Origin: Haplomitrium mnioides
Lineage: Eukaryota > Marchantiophyta > Haplomitriopsida > Calobryales
Reading direction: 5' to 3'
Length of the DNA: 54,473 bases
NCBI GenBank assembly: GCA_049999725.1
Contig: JBNGIS010020647.1
Location: 1 to 54,473, forward strand
Below the pieces are notes generated by a model, which saw only the letters and a list, made by a program, of their open reading frames with translations, was not told the origin of the DNA and searched no databases. The position numbers and the translations under genes are program-made. Positions 22,201 to 33,972 of the stretch are shown in pieces. How positions within the stretch are numbered: the stretch's first letter is position 1; every line of letters starts with the position of its first letter.

Positions 22201-24270
22201 CAAATAAACCCAAGTGAACATGAAATCCTACTAAGTGCCATGGATCAAGTAGCCCGAAGAAGAACTATAAGGTTAAGGTGAATACAACCAAGTGAACAAG
22301 AGATCCTACTAAGTACCATTGATCAAGTAGCTCAGAGTATAGCTAGAGTTGTTAGGCGAGTATAACCAAGTGAACACTAGATTCCACTAAGTACTATTGA
22401 TCAAGTAGCCTAGAGTATAACTAGAGTTGTTGGACGAACATTATCAAGTGATTACTGGATTCTACTAAGTACCATTGATCAAGTTGTTAATACTGCAGCT
22501 AGAGGTTTTGGGCAAGTACAACCAAGAGAACAAGAGATCCCTTAGTACCATTGATTAAGTAGCCCAGAGTATAGAACTAGAGTTGTTGGGCGAATACAAC
22601 CAATTGAACAAAAGATCCCACGAAGAACAATTGATCAAGTAGCCTTGAGTATAACTAGAGTTGTTGGGCAAATATAACCAAGTGAACAATGGATTCCACT
22701 ATGTACCATTGATAAAGTAGCTCAGATTATAACTAGAGTTTGAGGCAAAGAGAACCAAGTGAACAAGAGATCCCACTAAGTGCCATTGATAAAGTAGCTT
22801 AGAGTATAGCTAGAGTTGTTGGTCGAATATAGCCAAGTGAACAAGAGATCCCACTAAGTTCCATTGATCAAGTTGCCCATATTAGAACTAAAGTTGTTGG
22901 GCGAATAAAACCAAGTGAACAAAGAGATCCTACTAAGTACCACTGATCAACTAGCCTAGAGTATAACTAGAGTTGGTGGGCAAATACAACCAAGTGAAAA
23001 AGAGATCCCACTAAGTGCCATTGATCAAGTAGCCTAGAGTATAACTAGAGTTCTTGGGCAAATATAGCTATTTGAATAATAGATTTCACTAAGTACCATT
23101 GATCAAGTAGCTAATAATATAACTAGAGGTTTTAGGCGAATACAACCAAGTGAACAAGAGATCCCAGTAACTGCCATTGATCAAAGAGCCTAGAGTATAA
23201 CTAGAGTTTTAAGGCAAATAAAACCAAGCAAACTAAGAGATCCCACAAAGTACCATTGATTAAGTAACCCAGAGTAGAACTAGAGCTATTGGGCAAATAT
23301 GGCCAAGTGATCAAGAGATCCCTCTAAGTACCATTGATCAAGTGGCCCAGAGCATAGATAGAGTTGTGGGGCAAATATTACCAAGTGAACAATAGATTCT
23401 ACTAAGTACCATTGATCAAGTAGCTTATAGTATAACTAGAGGTTTTGGGGGAATATAACCAAGTATTTAAGAGATCCCACTAACTGCCACTAATCAAGTA
23501 GTCTAGAGTATAACTAGAGTTTTTGAGCGAATATAACCAAGTGAACAATAGATCTCACTAAGCACCATTAATTAAGTAGCCTAGAGTAGAACTAGAGTTG
23601 TTGGGCGAATATAACCAAATAAACAACAGATCCCACTTAGCATTATTGATCACATAGCCCAAAGTATAATTAGAGTTGTTGGGCGAATATTGCCAACTCA
23701 ACAGAAGAATCCACTATGTACTATTGATCAAGTAGCTTAGAGTATAACTAGAGGCTTTGGGCAAATACAACCAAATAAACAAGAGATCTCACCAAGTGCC
23801 ACTGATCAAGCAACCCAAAAGAGAACTAGAGTTGTTGGGTGAATACTTCCAAGCAAAGAAAGAGATTCTAAGTACCATTGATCAAGTAGCCGAGAGTATA
23901 ACAAGAGTTCTTGGACAAACATTACCTAAGTGAACAATAGATTCCACCAAGTACCATTGATCAAACAACTTATAGTATAACTAGAGGCTTCGGGCAAAAA
24001 CAATCAAGTGAACAAGAGATCCCACTAAAAGCCATTCATCAAGTAGCCCAGAGTAGATTTAGAGTTGTTGGGTGAATATAGCCAAGTGAACAAAGAGATC
24101 TGACTAAGTACCATTGATCAAGTAGCCCAAAGTACAACTAGAGTTGGTGGGCAAATAATAAATCCCACTAGCTGCCATTGATCAAGTAGCCCAGAGTATA
24201 GCTAGGGTTGTCGGGTAAATATTGCAAAGTGAACAAAAGACTCTACTAAGTACTATTGATCAAGTATCTC

Positions 24271-24275
24271 ATAGT
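24271..24275. repeat. Target-site duplication ATAGT (left)
   Basis: ATAGT ends the satellite here and is repeated at 27170-27174. With one copy removed, the monomer reads on normally (CTCATAGTATAACTAGAGG). Confidence 0.9.
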
Positions 24276-27169
24276 TGTAGGAGCATAGTTCCTGACAAAA
24301 GGTCAGAAACAGTTCAAAGGAGGTCTCTTCTGAGCAGTGGAGTGAGAGGGAAGTGGTAAAGCTTCAGTTTTGTGTATAATGAGAGTAAAGTGTAAACATA
24401 TATAAATAAGTACTGGTGAGTAAATTTTGGGATGTAGTTGGAAAGGAGAGAAGGCTAGGTGATGAGGAAGTTGATTTCTTTTTCAGGGAAGAAGAAGGAA
24501 AAAGAAAAATATATTTTTGTGTTGTAAAACTAATCTAGTTGTTGAGGGCCAGCCAACCCCTATCAATCTACATATGTGTTGATGAACAGCTTGCCCCGGA
24601 GCCAGTGGAATTGCATTGGAGGACAAGTTGCCTTGTTGTGTGCCCTGAACTAGATCCATCCAGGGGCAGAAGTTAAGCGGTGGCCTTATACCCCTGTGGG
24701 GATGCCTCTCGAAAATGGGTTAGAGTCAAATGGTTATATATTGTTTGTAGTTTATTGGAGAAAACTTATGGGACAAATGAAGCTATAGTGTGTGATGAGC
24801 TGGTGGAGAATCGATTTGTAAGAAGGCTCCTCTTTTGTGATCTAACGGATTGACGACATTGATTTGTAGGAAGGAAAGATTTTCTTCTCTGAGGAAGAAA
24901 TGTGAAGAATGATGGGATCTGTATACGAATGAAGAGGAAGGTTGCGATCACGTTGTGCGCTCGAAGAGGATGCTACAAAGTGAAAGCTGCAAACTGCGCT
25001 GAAAGCTCCTGCGATGGAGAAGAAGGTCATGTCCTAGCAGTGGAAGAAGAATTTCAAATATGAATGCAAGGAGATATCTGTGCGAAGAGGAATTCAAGTA
25101 GCGATGAAGGAGCGATGACTTGGCCATGGTATCTGCACGTGGGGATGAATTAGAAAGATTGAAGAGAAGGATTCAATCGCGGAGAATATGAAGAATCCGA
25201 GGAATTTGAAGAGTCTGTTGTCTGCGAGGAGTCCGATCCGAAGAATGTAGCAGAATTGAACCTTCCTAAGTGAGGAGCCCACTTAAGTTGGTTTCGATCA
25301 GCCTTCCTAAGTGGGGAGGACTAGTTAAACTGGATCCGAAGCGGGGGAATGATTAAGCAAACAAAATGGTGATATATAGACAATTTGGACTGAAGAAAAG
25401 GGTGATCTTGAAAGTTCGAACTGGTCTTGCAGAGAATCTGAGAAAGTTTGAAATGGAGTTATGGGAGTTATTGTTCTTACATCAAACTTTTCTACGAGTG
25501 ACTAAGGGGAGTAATACCTGAATGGTGAAAGGATGATAAATAGACTATACGGACTAAAGGGAAGTAAGTGTGAAATTTTGAAGGGGGTTCCGATTTGTTA
25601 TCCGAAGTGGGACACCTCGGTTTAAATGGTTCTGATGGGGATTATGAAGTGGGGAGCACCGATTAGGAAGGTTTCTTTCCGAGGAGATTAACGGAAGGAT
25701 GATTGGCAAAATGATGATGAAGCAAAACGGTGATGTAGGAAATGACGACTTGTCGGTGTTTTGCGGGGAAAAAGGAAAGGTGTGTGAGGAGAGAAGTTTG
25801 AATGGCGAATTAGTGATTTGTTATGGTTTCAGTGTGGAAGTCGAACTGAAAGTTCGAAAGTTCGAAAGGGCGAAATGACTACTCTGCGGAATTTGAAAAG
25901 TTCGAATTTGAAGTGAAAGAGTTAGTGAAACTTCGTAATTAGTATAAGAATGATTAGTAGTGATTTGTTCTTATGGCAAGTTTAGTTCGTGTAAGTTAGT
26001 GAAAGAGTGTTATTTAGTTTAAGAACGGGTTGTGAGTTGTTAGTTCTTATTGTAAATTTAGTGTAAAGAAGTTAGCGTGTAGAGAAGCAAGTTAGTTTGA
26101 ATTGGAATTAGAGTGACTGTTATTGTCAGTTGAGCAGGACATGGGGTACAAGCCTGTTGGCGAGTTCCTATTTTGCTGGTTAGTCTCATTGTACATGTGT
26201 GCTTTAAGAAATATACAGAGAGTTCATGTTTGTGAGGTCCCCTGCTCATGGTTGTTGATTGCAGATTCAGGAGGAGCAGTTTGAGGAAGGAACAAGGATT
26301 TGCAGTTAGAGTTGGTTGGTGAATGTTTTGCAGGTTTGCAATTGAAGAAAGCAGTCAAGTAGAATTAGAGGAGTGCATGTCAGGAGTTACCTAAGTGTGT
26401 CGTGTTGGTGGGCATGTGTTCTAAGTTCCAGGTTGTAAATCTATGGGAGATTTAGTGGCAAATCAATTCTGCTTTAAGTTCTGTTCTGTTCTGTGATTGT
26501 TAAATTTTTAAGGAGAGAACCTGCTGTGGTCAATCAGTTAGTGGATACTGGTTGGTGGGTTGCAGTAGAGCAAGGAGTGCTCAAGATTGTGTGTGCCTAT
26601 GGAATAGGTGGGCATTTCAACAAATAAACAGAGTAGTCGGTGGTTGGAGGAACAACAGTTGGATGTGAGATCAGGAGGGTCGTTCCATAGCTGAGTTCTT
26701 AGCATTGAAGCTCTGGGATATATTGGGTTGGAGTGGCTTGAGTATCTAGTTTGAGGGAAGTGAGATGTTGTAATGAAGGTAGGCACTGGAGTGTTGGTTT
26801 GAGAGTTCCTAGCAAGTTGGGGAACTGGTTGCTTGTGAATTTCTCTGATTCAACTTCTGTTTAAAATCAGTCTGTACAACAGCTTTCTTATCCTGGAAGT
26901 GTCACTCATACAATTTGAGTAATTCTTGGCTTTTGTTCTATTATAGTAAGTAGTAGTAGTTTATGTGTTTGGTTTTGTGGAGAAAGGTTGTTAGTCCTAG
27001 AGTGGAGAGAGGTCCATCTCTAAACTGATAGAGTGCAGTTTCAGAACTCTTTAAAGAACCTAGAAAGTTGGTAAAAGTGGATTAAGAGCGGATTTCTATA
27101 TAGATCTTGCGTGGTTCGATCTCGGGTTGTTGTTTTTCGAGGTTGGAGTGCCACCGCTATGCTACGACA
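24276..27169 (-). mobile_element. Solo LTR, 2894 bp, of the Tat/Athila-like family, inserted in the satellite
   Basis: The insert starts TGTAGGAGCATAG and ends CTATGCTACGACA. These are imperfect 13-bp inverted termini with TG...CA ends. ATAGT flanks it on both sides. No gag or pol is inside, so it is a solo LTR left by recombination between the two LTRs of a full element. Read on the - strand, its last ~480 bases match 1200-1646, which gives the orientation. That part holds a TATA box (about 24733-24744), the GGGTTGGCTGGCCCTC landmark and a terminal CAGGAACTATGCTCCTACA. Several short ORFs occur in it (for example 26538-26786, - strand) but none shows a domain. Confidence 0.88.
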
Positions 27170-27174
27170 ATAGT
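27170..27174. repeat. Target-site duplication ATAGT (right)
   Basis: Second copy of the duplication at 24271-24275; the satellite monomer resumes here in register. Confidence 0.9.
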
Positions 27175-29102
27175 ATAACTAGAGGTTTTAGGCAAATACA
27201 ACCAAATGACCAAGAGATCCTACTATGTGCTATTGATTAAGTACTCTAAAGTATAACTAGAGATGGTGGGCAAATATTGCCAAGTAAACAATAGATTCCA
27301 CTAAGTACCATTGATCCAGTAGCTCATAGTATACCTAGAGGTTTTGGGCGAATACAACCAAGTGAACAAGAGATCCCATCTAGTGCAATTGATCAAGTAG
27401 CTTGGAATAGAACTAGAGTTGTTGGGCAAATAGAACCAAGTGAACAAAAAGATTCGACTAAGTACTATTGATCAAGTAGCCCAAAGTATAACTAGAGTTG
27501 GAAGGCTTATATAACCAAGTGAACAATAAATTCCACTAAGTGTCATAGATCAAGTAGCCTTGAGTTTAGCTAGAGTTGGTAGGCGAATATAACAAAGTGA
27601 ACAATAAATTCAACTAAGTGCCATTGGTCAAGTAGCTCAAAGAATAACAAGAGTTATTGGGCAAATATTGCCAAATGAACAATGGATTCCACTAAGTACC
27701 ATTGATCAAGTAGCTCATAGTATAACTAGAGGTTTTGGGCGAATACGACCAAGTGAACAAGAGATCCCACTAAGTACCATTGATCAAGTAGCTCACAATA
27801 TAACTAGAGTTGTTGGGCGAATATTGCCAAGGAAACAATAAATTCCACAAAGTAGCATTGATCAAGTAGTTCATACTATGACTAGAGGTTTTGGGAGAAT
27901 ACAACCAAATGAATAAGAGATCCCATTAAGCACTATTGATCAAGTAGCTCAAAGTATAACTAGAATTGTTAGGCGAACATTACCAAGTGACCAATAGTTT
28001 GGACTAAGTACCATTGATGAAGTAGCTCATAGTATAACTAGAGGTTTTGGGGGAATACAACCAAGTGAACAAGAGATCCCATTAACTACCGTTGATCAAG
28101 TAGCTCAAAATAAAACTAGAGTTGTTGCGCGAAGCCTGCCAAGTGAACAATAGATTCCACTAAGTACCATTGATGAAGTAACTCATAGTATAACTTAAGA
28201 TTTTGGGCGAATACAACCAAGTGAATAAGAGATCCCACTGATCACCATTGAATTCATAGCCGAGAGTAGAACTAGAGTTGTTGGATGAACATAACCAAGT
28301 AAACAAGAGATCCCACTAAGTACCATTGATCAAGTAGCCTAGAGTATAACTAGATTTGTTGGGCGAATATAGCCAAGTGAAGATTGGATTCCACTAAGTA
28401 CATTGATCAACTAGCTCACATTAAAACTAGTTGTTTTGGGAGAATATAACCAAGTCATTAAGAGATCCCACTAAGTGCCATTGATCAAGTAGCCTAGAGT
28501 ATAACTAGACTTGTTGGTCGAATATAGCCAAGTGAACAAGAGATCCTACTAAGTTCCATTGATCAAGTTCTCTACAGTAGAACTAGAGTTGTTAGGCAAA
28601 TATAACCAAGTGAACCAAGAGATCCGACTAAGTATCATTGATAAAGTAGCCCAAAGTATAACTAGAGTTTGTGAGCGAATATAGTCAAGTGAACAAGAAG
28701 TCCCACTAAGTGCTATTGATCAAGTAGCCTAGAGTATAACTAGAGTTGTTGAGCAAATATTACCAAGTGAACAATAGATTCCACTAAGAGCCATTGATCA
28801 AGTAGCTCATAGAATAACTAAAGGTTTTGGGTGAATACAACCAAGTGAACAAGCAATCCCACTAAGTGTCATTGATCAAATAGCCCAAAGTAGAACTAGA
28901 GTTGTTGGGCAAATATAACCAAGTGAACAAGAGATTCAACTTAGTATTATTGATCAAGTAGCCCAAAGTATAACTAAATTGGTTGGGAAAATATTACCCA
29001 ATGAACAATAGATTCCACTAAGAACCATTGATCAAGTAGCTCGTAGAATAATTAAAGGTTTTGGATGAATACAACCAAGTAAACAAGCAATCCTACTGAG
29101 TG

Positions 29103-29107
29103 TCATT
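29103..29107. repeat. Target-site duplication TCATT (left)
   Basis: TCATT precedes the chromovirus LTR and is repeated at 34430-34434. Both belong to the satellite word GTCATTGATCAAG. Confidence 0.9.
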
Positions 29108-29564
29108 TGTAAAAGAACTCAAAGAGAACTCAAAGACCAACTTTCAAATAAGTAATACTTCAAGACAACTCTAAAAGAGTTACACAACTCAAAGCCAAAC
29201 ACAACTCAAAGCCAATAAACAAACCAAAGCAAAGAGTGTTAGCCAAAGCCAAACAACCAAAGAGCCAAACAGAATTAAGAGGAACTCCAAAATGAGGAGT
29301 GGGGCTAAGAAGCCCTTCTATTTATACAAGAGAAGAGGGTGTCATCCCTCTTTCTTCTCTTGCAAGTCACTTCTCATTTCAGCCCTAAAGGTGACTCTCT
29401 ACCAAAAGTGACTTCGAATGCAAGTAACCTAAAAGTGACTCTCCACCAAAAGTGACTTCAAAAGCAAGTAATCCAATCTTAACCCTAAAAGTGACTCACT
29501 ACCACTTCCTTCACTCCTCTCTATTTTCTTATAAATAGCACAATCTTATGCTTGTACTATTACA
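29108..29564 (-). mobile_element. 3' LTR of the chromovirus
   Basis: 457 bp, TGTAAAAG...TACTATTACA on the + strand, ending TG..CA on both strands. It carries a TATAAATAG box (29318-29326, - strand). The pol frame ends within its first bases. On the pol side the purine tract is weak (GGCAGGGATTA, - strand, 29565-29575). Confidence 0.95.
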
Positions 29565-30160
29565 TAATCCCTGCCATGTAGTTGATGACGTCCTCGTCAT
29601 TGCCGCAACTTTCAAAAATTTTAATAGCTTCTTGAGCATTCTCAAGATTTGAAGAAGGTTTTGAAGTAGCATCATGAAGTGGATAGCCTTTCCACAAAAT
29701 GTTGTATTGAACTTGTGGATGTCACCCGCGCTTGATAACTCGTTTCACCAAAATGCAGTCTACTTCAAATTCTTCATGATTATCAAGAACAATGGCCAGA
29801 GGAGGAAGTTGAACACGATTTGGAAAAGAAGATGGACTAGGAACAAAAGGCTTAAGTTTAAATACATGGAGCACAAGATGAATCTTCATATGAAGAGGAA
29901 GATCAAGTTTATAAGCAACATGAGAAATAACCTGAGAAATAGAGAAATGACCAATCCAAGAAGGAGATAACTTACGAACTTGAGTATCTAGAGACAATGG
30001 TAGATCATGAGTGGATAACATAACTTCGTTGCCTAAAACATAAGAGAAATCATGACAACGACTATCGGCATAATTTTTTTGCCAATTTTGAGCAACAATA
30101 AGATGGTTGCGAGCATCTTGCAAGGAAGAAGATAAACAAGACAAAAAAGTATAAATACTT
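29565..30160 (-). pseudogene. pol: C-terminal integrase and chromodomain of the chromovirus
   Basis: Downstream of the N gap the frame reads NWQKNYADSRCHDFSYVLGNEVML and LSPSWIGHFSISQVISHVAYKLDLP. These match the integrase C-terminal module (usually GD.V.L and K..P...GPF.I). It continues as EEFEVDCILVKRVIKRG, a TGA stop at 29722-29724, and then in the same frame VQYNILWKGYP and NLENAQEAIKIF. Those are the start and end of a chromodomain, with the stop in the middle, probably from CGA. The frame finally stops at 29560-29562, just inside the LTR. Confidence 0.85.
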
Positions 30161-30260
30161 NNNNNNNNNNNNNNNNNNNNNNNNNNNNNNNNNNNNNNNN
30201 NNNNNNNNNNNNNNNNNNNNNNNNNNNNNNNNNNNNNNNNNNNNNNNNNNNNNNNNNNNN
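30161..30260. other. Assembly gap (100 N) inside the chromovirus integrase
   Basis: One hundred N, probably a placeholder length. The reading frame differs on the two sides, which means nothing if the gap size is arbitrary. Confidence 0.99.
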
Positions 30261-30985
30261 TTGTTGTAGGCAAACTCCACAACCGGTAAGAAACTATCCC
30301 AATCAGTGTGATGAACATTGATGAACACGCAAAGCATGTCCTCCACAGAGCGATTAGCATGCTCCGTTTGCCCATCTGTTTGCGGATGATAAGTAGTAGA
30401 CGTAGAAAGTTTGGTTCCTAGAAGTTTGAATAACTCTCGCCAAAACTTTCTAGTAAAACGCAGATCCCGATTAGATACTAACACCTTGGGCATTCCGTGA
30501 TGGCGAAAAACAGTATAAAAGTAAATTTTTGCCAATTGTAGAGCATCCACTGTATCCACCGTTGGCACTAAATGAATATGCTTACTCAGCTTGTCCACAA
30601 ACACCACAATAGTAGTAAACCCATGAGGCATAGTTGGAAGTGAAGTGACAAGATCCAAACTTACATGTTCCCAACAAGCAGTAGGAATTGGCAACGATTG
30701 AAGAAGTTCCGTTGGTTTTTGATTCAAAGCTTTGTTTTGTTGACAACTTTCACACGAACGAACAAAACCACAAACATCTCGAGCCAAGTTAGGCCACCAC
30801 CAAGTGCGTTGAAGCAACTCTGTAGTTTTATCTACTCCAAGATGCCCAGAGATAAGAATGTCATGTGCTTCTTGTAAATGAGCCATTCGAAGCGCATCAT
30901 TTTGTGGAACATATATTTGAAGGCCTTGATAGAGAATACCATCTTGAATGGAGAAAGAATGATACTCACTATCCTTGATGGCCAA
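30261..30985 (-). pseudogene. pol: Integrase core of the chromovirus, catalytic Asp changed to Asn
   Basis: Counting from 30985, the HHCC zinc module is H41, H48, C78 and C81 (AHDILISGHLG...VRSCESCQQNK). The first catalytic Asp is D111 (SLDLVTSLP). The Glu is E208 (YHPQTDGQTEHANR). The second catalytic residue, 36 positions before the Glu, should be the Asp of VSDRD. Here it reads VSNRD (N172, codon AAT), which would inactivate the enzyme. The region is otherwise open for 240 codons up to the gap. A stop at 31016 separates it from RNase H. Confidence 0.9.
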
Positions 30986-31015
30986 TTGTGCTCGAACCAG
31001 ACTAAAGAAAACATC

Positions 31016-31372
31016 TTATTGTAGTTTTTGACGATAACTCCCACTAGTTGTCTTATCTAAATGTAAGATACTAATGTTGCTCACCTCCATTGTATTCACT
31101 CGATGATTTGGCCTTTGTGACAATGCATCAAGAATGTTGTGGAACCTTCTTGGCTTGTACTCTAGCTTGATATCAAAGAGTTGCAATTGATCCTCCCATC
31201 GGTGATGGCGACTTGTCATATTTTCCAAATGGATTGATTGTAACAATGGTTTGTGATCTCTGTGCATAAGTACAGGTCTTCCCAAAAGATAATGCCTCCA
31301 TACTTTTGTAGCATAAACCATTGCCAATTGTTCTCGATCCCTTGCTGAATAGTTTCTTTTCGCCACATTCAA
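31016..31372 (-). pseudogene. pol: RNase H domain of the chromovirus
   Basis: Landmarks are KRNYSARDREQLAMVYATKVWRHYL, HRDHKPLLQSI, RHHRWEDQLQLFDIKLEY and NILDALSQRP. The last corresponds to the usual N..ADALSR and keeps its Asp. It is in the same frame as RT upstream and integrase downstream. Stops bound it at 31373 (after FMSN) and 31016. It would remove RNA from RNA:DNA hybrids during replication. Confidence 0.88.
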
Positions 31373-32548
31373 TCAGTTTGACATGAAGGCAATTGGATGA
31401 AGTCCATCCTCAAATTCTTGTTGCAAAACTGCTCCAATAGCAAAATTAGAAGCATCAAAATCAACTATACAACGTGCCTTTGGATCATAGGGCTGTAGAA
31501 TAAGATGAGAAGAGACTGCATCCTTGAGTTGTTGAAATGCCGCTTGCTTTTTGGCGGTCCATTGAAACTTGACCTCCTTTCCTAGCAAATCTATAAGTGG
31601 TGTAGCAATATGTGCATAACAATGGATGAATTGTTGATAGAAGCTTGCCAATCCATTAAAGGCTCTAATGTCCTTTGCCTTCTTTGGTGTTGGCCACTCA
31701 GTAATAGCCTTGATTTTCTCTTCTTCCATCTTTATACCATCCGCAAACACATTGTACCCCAAGTAAGCAACCTCTTGCTTCCAAAATTCACACTTGGATC
31801 TCTTACAATAAAACTTCCAATTGCGCAATCTTTGCAAAACTTCTTTCAGATGATTGCAATGCTCAGCTTCAGTTTTGCTAAAAATAAGAATGTCATCTAA
31901 GAATACCAAAACTGACCTATCTAATAACCCATCAAAAATTCGATGCATTTGATCTATAAATATAACCAGAGCATTAGTGAGACCTAATGTAAGGACCTTC
32001 CACTCAAAATGTCCATACGTCGTACGAAAAGATGTCTTCAACACATCACTTGGCTTGATAGAAATTTGCCAATAACCACTTCAAAGATCAAGCTTTGAAA
32101 AGAACCGCGCACCACTCAATTGATCCAACAAATCATCAATACACGGTAAATGATAAGTATTCTTTACTGTTTGCTTGTTCAGACCACGATAATCAGTGCA
32201 AAGACGAAATCCACCATCTTTCTTTGGTACAAAGAATATTGGTGCTCCCTAAAGCAAAGTACTATGCTGAATGAAATCCTTCTCAAGAAGATCCATCAAA
32301 GTCTTGTGAAGTTCTTCTAACTCTTGTGGCGATAACCTGTATATAGGCCGATTATATAGAATACTTCATAGTATCAACTCAATCGGAAAGGGCATTCGAT
32401 GATCATCTGGTAATCCCTTTGGCAAATCATCCAAAAGCACATCTGAAAACTCCTTCAAGATATCATCAATCATTGAGGTCGGTATAGATTTCCCTTCCTC
32501 CTTATTCAAGTCCACAATAGGCTTGATCCATACAGCAAAGACATGCAA
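31373..32548 (-). pseudogene. pol: Reverse transcriptase of the chromovirus, with internal stops
   Basis: The start shows [53 protein letters not shown] and SGYWQISI follow, with stops at 32366, near 32250 (after QHSTLL) and near 32080. The open part from 32044 holds LGLTNA, the catalytic VFLDDILIFS (F-L-D-D in place of the common Y-x-D-D), KCEFWKQEVAYLGY and FNGLASFYQQFI. All segments share one frame, so damage is by nonsense changes only. It ends with IVDFDASNFAIGAVLQQ, the start of RNase H. Confidence 0.9.
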
Positions 32549-32998
32549 CTATTTCTCCATCAAAACATTATGCTGAACTGATTTGGGCTTCTTCACCAAC
32601 GGTGCCAGACGCCCCAAAAGAAATTTCTTTCCTTGTAAAGTAACTTGAATTTGGCGTTTTGCCCAATTAACTTGAGCAGAATGATCTTCAAGCCAAGACA
32701 AGCCCAAAATAATGTTATATAGTACGGGTGCAATAACAAAATCCATAGATTCTTCATAATCTTTGCCAATCCTAAGAAGAAATGGCTTGTGAGAATGGAA
32801 TATCTCATGTTTTTTACCATCGGCCATAATCACAAAATTTCCCTTGATAAGCAAAGTCGTAGCTTTGATTTTGTTTGCAAAACGTAGTGACATGAAATTT
32901 TTAGAACTTCCACAATCTACCAACATTCTACAAGAATGCTTATCCACCATACTGTCTAGATGAAACAAGGCACTTCTAATTCTTGTCGAGCTTTTCAT
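32549..32998 (-). pseudogene. pol: Aspartic protease of the chromovirus
   Basis: A 149-codon stretch with the active-site motif MLVDCGSSKNFMS (usual D-S/T-G-A/S; the second residue is Cys here) and the flap/hydrophobic pair ILGLSWLEDHSAQVNW. It is in the same frame as the RT that follows and closes with a stop at 32549. It would process the polyprotein. The D-C-G triad leaves the catalytic Asp intact, but the stops around it make it inactive as part of pol. Confidence 0.85.
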
Positions 32999-33126
32999 TC
33001 TATTGGAACTAAGTAAGCTCTCAGTAAATCGCTCGACTATCTTTACTGAGGTCGGTCGTTTCCCTGATTTTCTTCTTCAGCAGCTTCCACTTGAACAAGA
33101 GCACGTAGTCGACCTTGGCAAGGTAG

Positions 33127-33941
33127 GCAATTTGCAATCATGTGACCAATCTTTCGACAATAAAAACATCCTCCATTTTAGTGTAGACGCTCACGCTCTC
33201 CATCAGTGAGTGCCACTCTCTGCGCCGCATCAATCTCCATAGGTACAGCCTCATTTGCTGGCACACGAACATTTGGTAAAGCTTATTGTGGATGTGGGCG
33301 TGACCTAGCCCAATTGGTCGCTAATAGTGAGTCATATCGTTCTGCCATACTCATTGCTTCTTCTAGTTGAGAGGGCTCTCTCATTGTCACTTCCATTCTA
33401 GTGTGAGGCTTCAATCCTATAACAAAGCGATCCAAAGCTTCTCCCTCACCCATATTAGGAATTTGCATAATGATATTTTGAAATTGCATGACATAGCTCC
33501 TTATTGTACCAAGTTGCTTCAATTCTGCCAAACAGTCTCTTGCCACCTTGGAGCATTAAAAACCCTAAATCTTAGATTTACTGCTTCTTTAAACTCTTGC
33601 CAAGAAGCAATTGGAGTGACAAATCCACATTGAGCTTACTCAATTTGATATCTCCACCAAGTCTTTGCCACTCCTTCCAATTGACTTGCAACAAATAGAA
33701 TTCTTCTACCATCCTCTCTTATATTGGTAGCCTTAAAATATTGCTTACAATCAAACAAGAAATTCTCAAATGCACCAGGAACCGTCTTCCCATCATAAGC
33801 CTTTGGCTTGGGAAACCGCACATGACTTTCTTCTTCTTGAAAAGGTGCCCTATTCCCCATTTGCATTTGAATTTCTAGCAACCAAGAAAGATGTTCAATT
33901 TGTTGTTGCATCGCTTGCATCCTCCCTTCTTGATTCTCCAT
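33127..33941 (-). pseudogene. gag: gag of the chromovirus with CCHC zinc knuckle, broken
   Basis: It begins at 33941, 18 bases past the primer-binding site, with a glutamine/methionine-rich start. RFPKPKAYDGKTVPGAFENFL and WWRYQIE then mark the retrotransposon gag capsid domain. A stop at 33636 is followed by a frameshift near 33550, and the domain continues from 33546 with FVIGLKPHTRMEVTMREP. After another stop (33283), the nucleocapsid knuckle CFYCRKIGHMIANC (33127-33168, C-x2-C-x4-H-x4-C) appears. Gag would form the particle and bind RNA. Confidence 0.85.
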
Positions 33942-33958
33942 CCCACCAAAAAGAACGT

Positions 33959-33971
33959 GGCTCTGATACCA
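33959..33971 (-). other. Primer-binding site for initiator tRNA-Met
   Basis: On the - strand TGGTATCAGAGCC begins one base after the end of the 5' LTR. It is complementary to the 3' end of plant initiator methionine tRNA, the usual primer for many plant LTR elements. Confidence 0.93.
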
Positions 33972-33972
33972 A

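Larger units (their letters stand above)
11955..24275. repeat. 78-bp satellite array, left segment
   Basis: Tandem monomers of 78 bp (sometimes 79) run without a break except ten N at 19265-19274. Landmarks of each monomer, in order, are AAGTGAACAAGAGATCCC, ACTAAGTACC, ATTGATCAAGTAGCC, CAGAGTATAACTAGAG, TTGTTGGGCGAATA and TAACC. The monomer is exactly 26 codons. In the frame CCA-AGT-GAA-CAA-GAG it reads PSEQE then IPLSTIDQVAQSITRVVGRI. The left 3 kb carries variants with TTATTGAGCGAATATATCCAAGTGCAC that are rare further right. Monomers differ by roughly 5-20%. No gene is present; the 90-codon open stretch at 14237-14506 is four monomers that happen to lack stops. Confidence 0.97.
27170..29107. 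repeat. 78-bp satellite array, middle segment
   Basis: The array continues between the solo LTR and the chromovirus, with about 25 monomers. Monomer types alternate: those with AGAGTTGTTGGGC..TATAACC, with GAACAATAGATTCC, and with AGAGGTTTTGGGCGAATACAACC. An ordered block from about 28190 to 28870 recurs at about 37971, 39767 and 44690. Confidence 0.96.

Noticed and set aside
24766-26786. Short - strand ORFs inside the solo LTR
   Set aside because: LTR sequence with no domain; the lengths are within chance.
27170-29107. Possible host gene between the two insertions
   Set aside because: Only satellite monomers are present.
29674-29970. 98-codon + strand ORF rich in Lys and Asn
   Set aside because: Antisense shadow of the chromovirus integrase C-terminus and chromodomain.
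33959-33971. A tRNA gene suggested by the tRNA-like primer site
   Set aside because: Only 13 bases complementary to a tRNA 3' end, next to an LTR; no cloverleaf.
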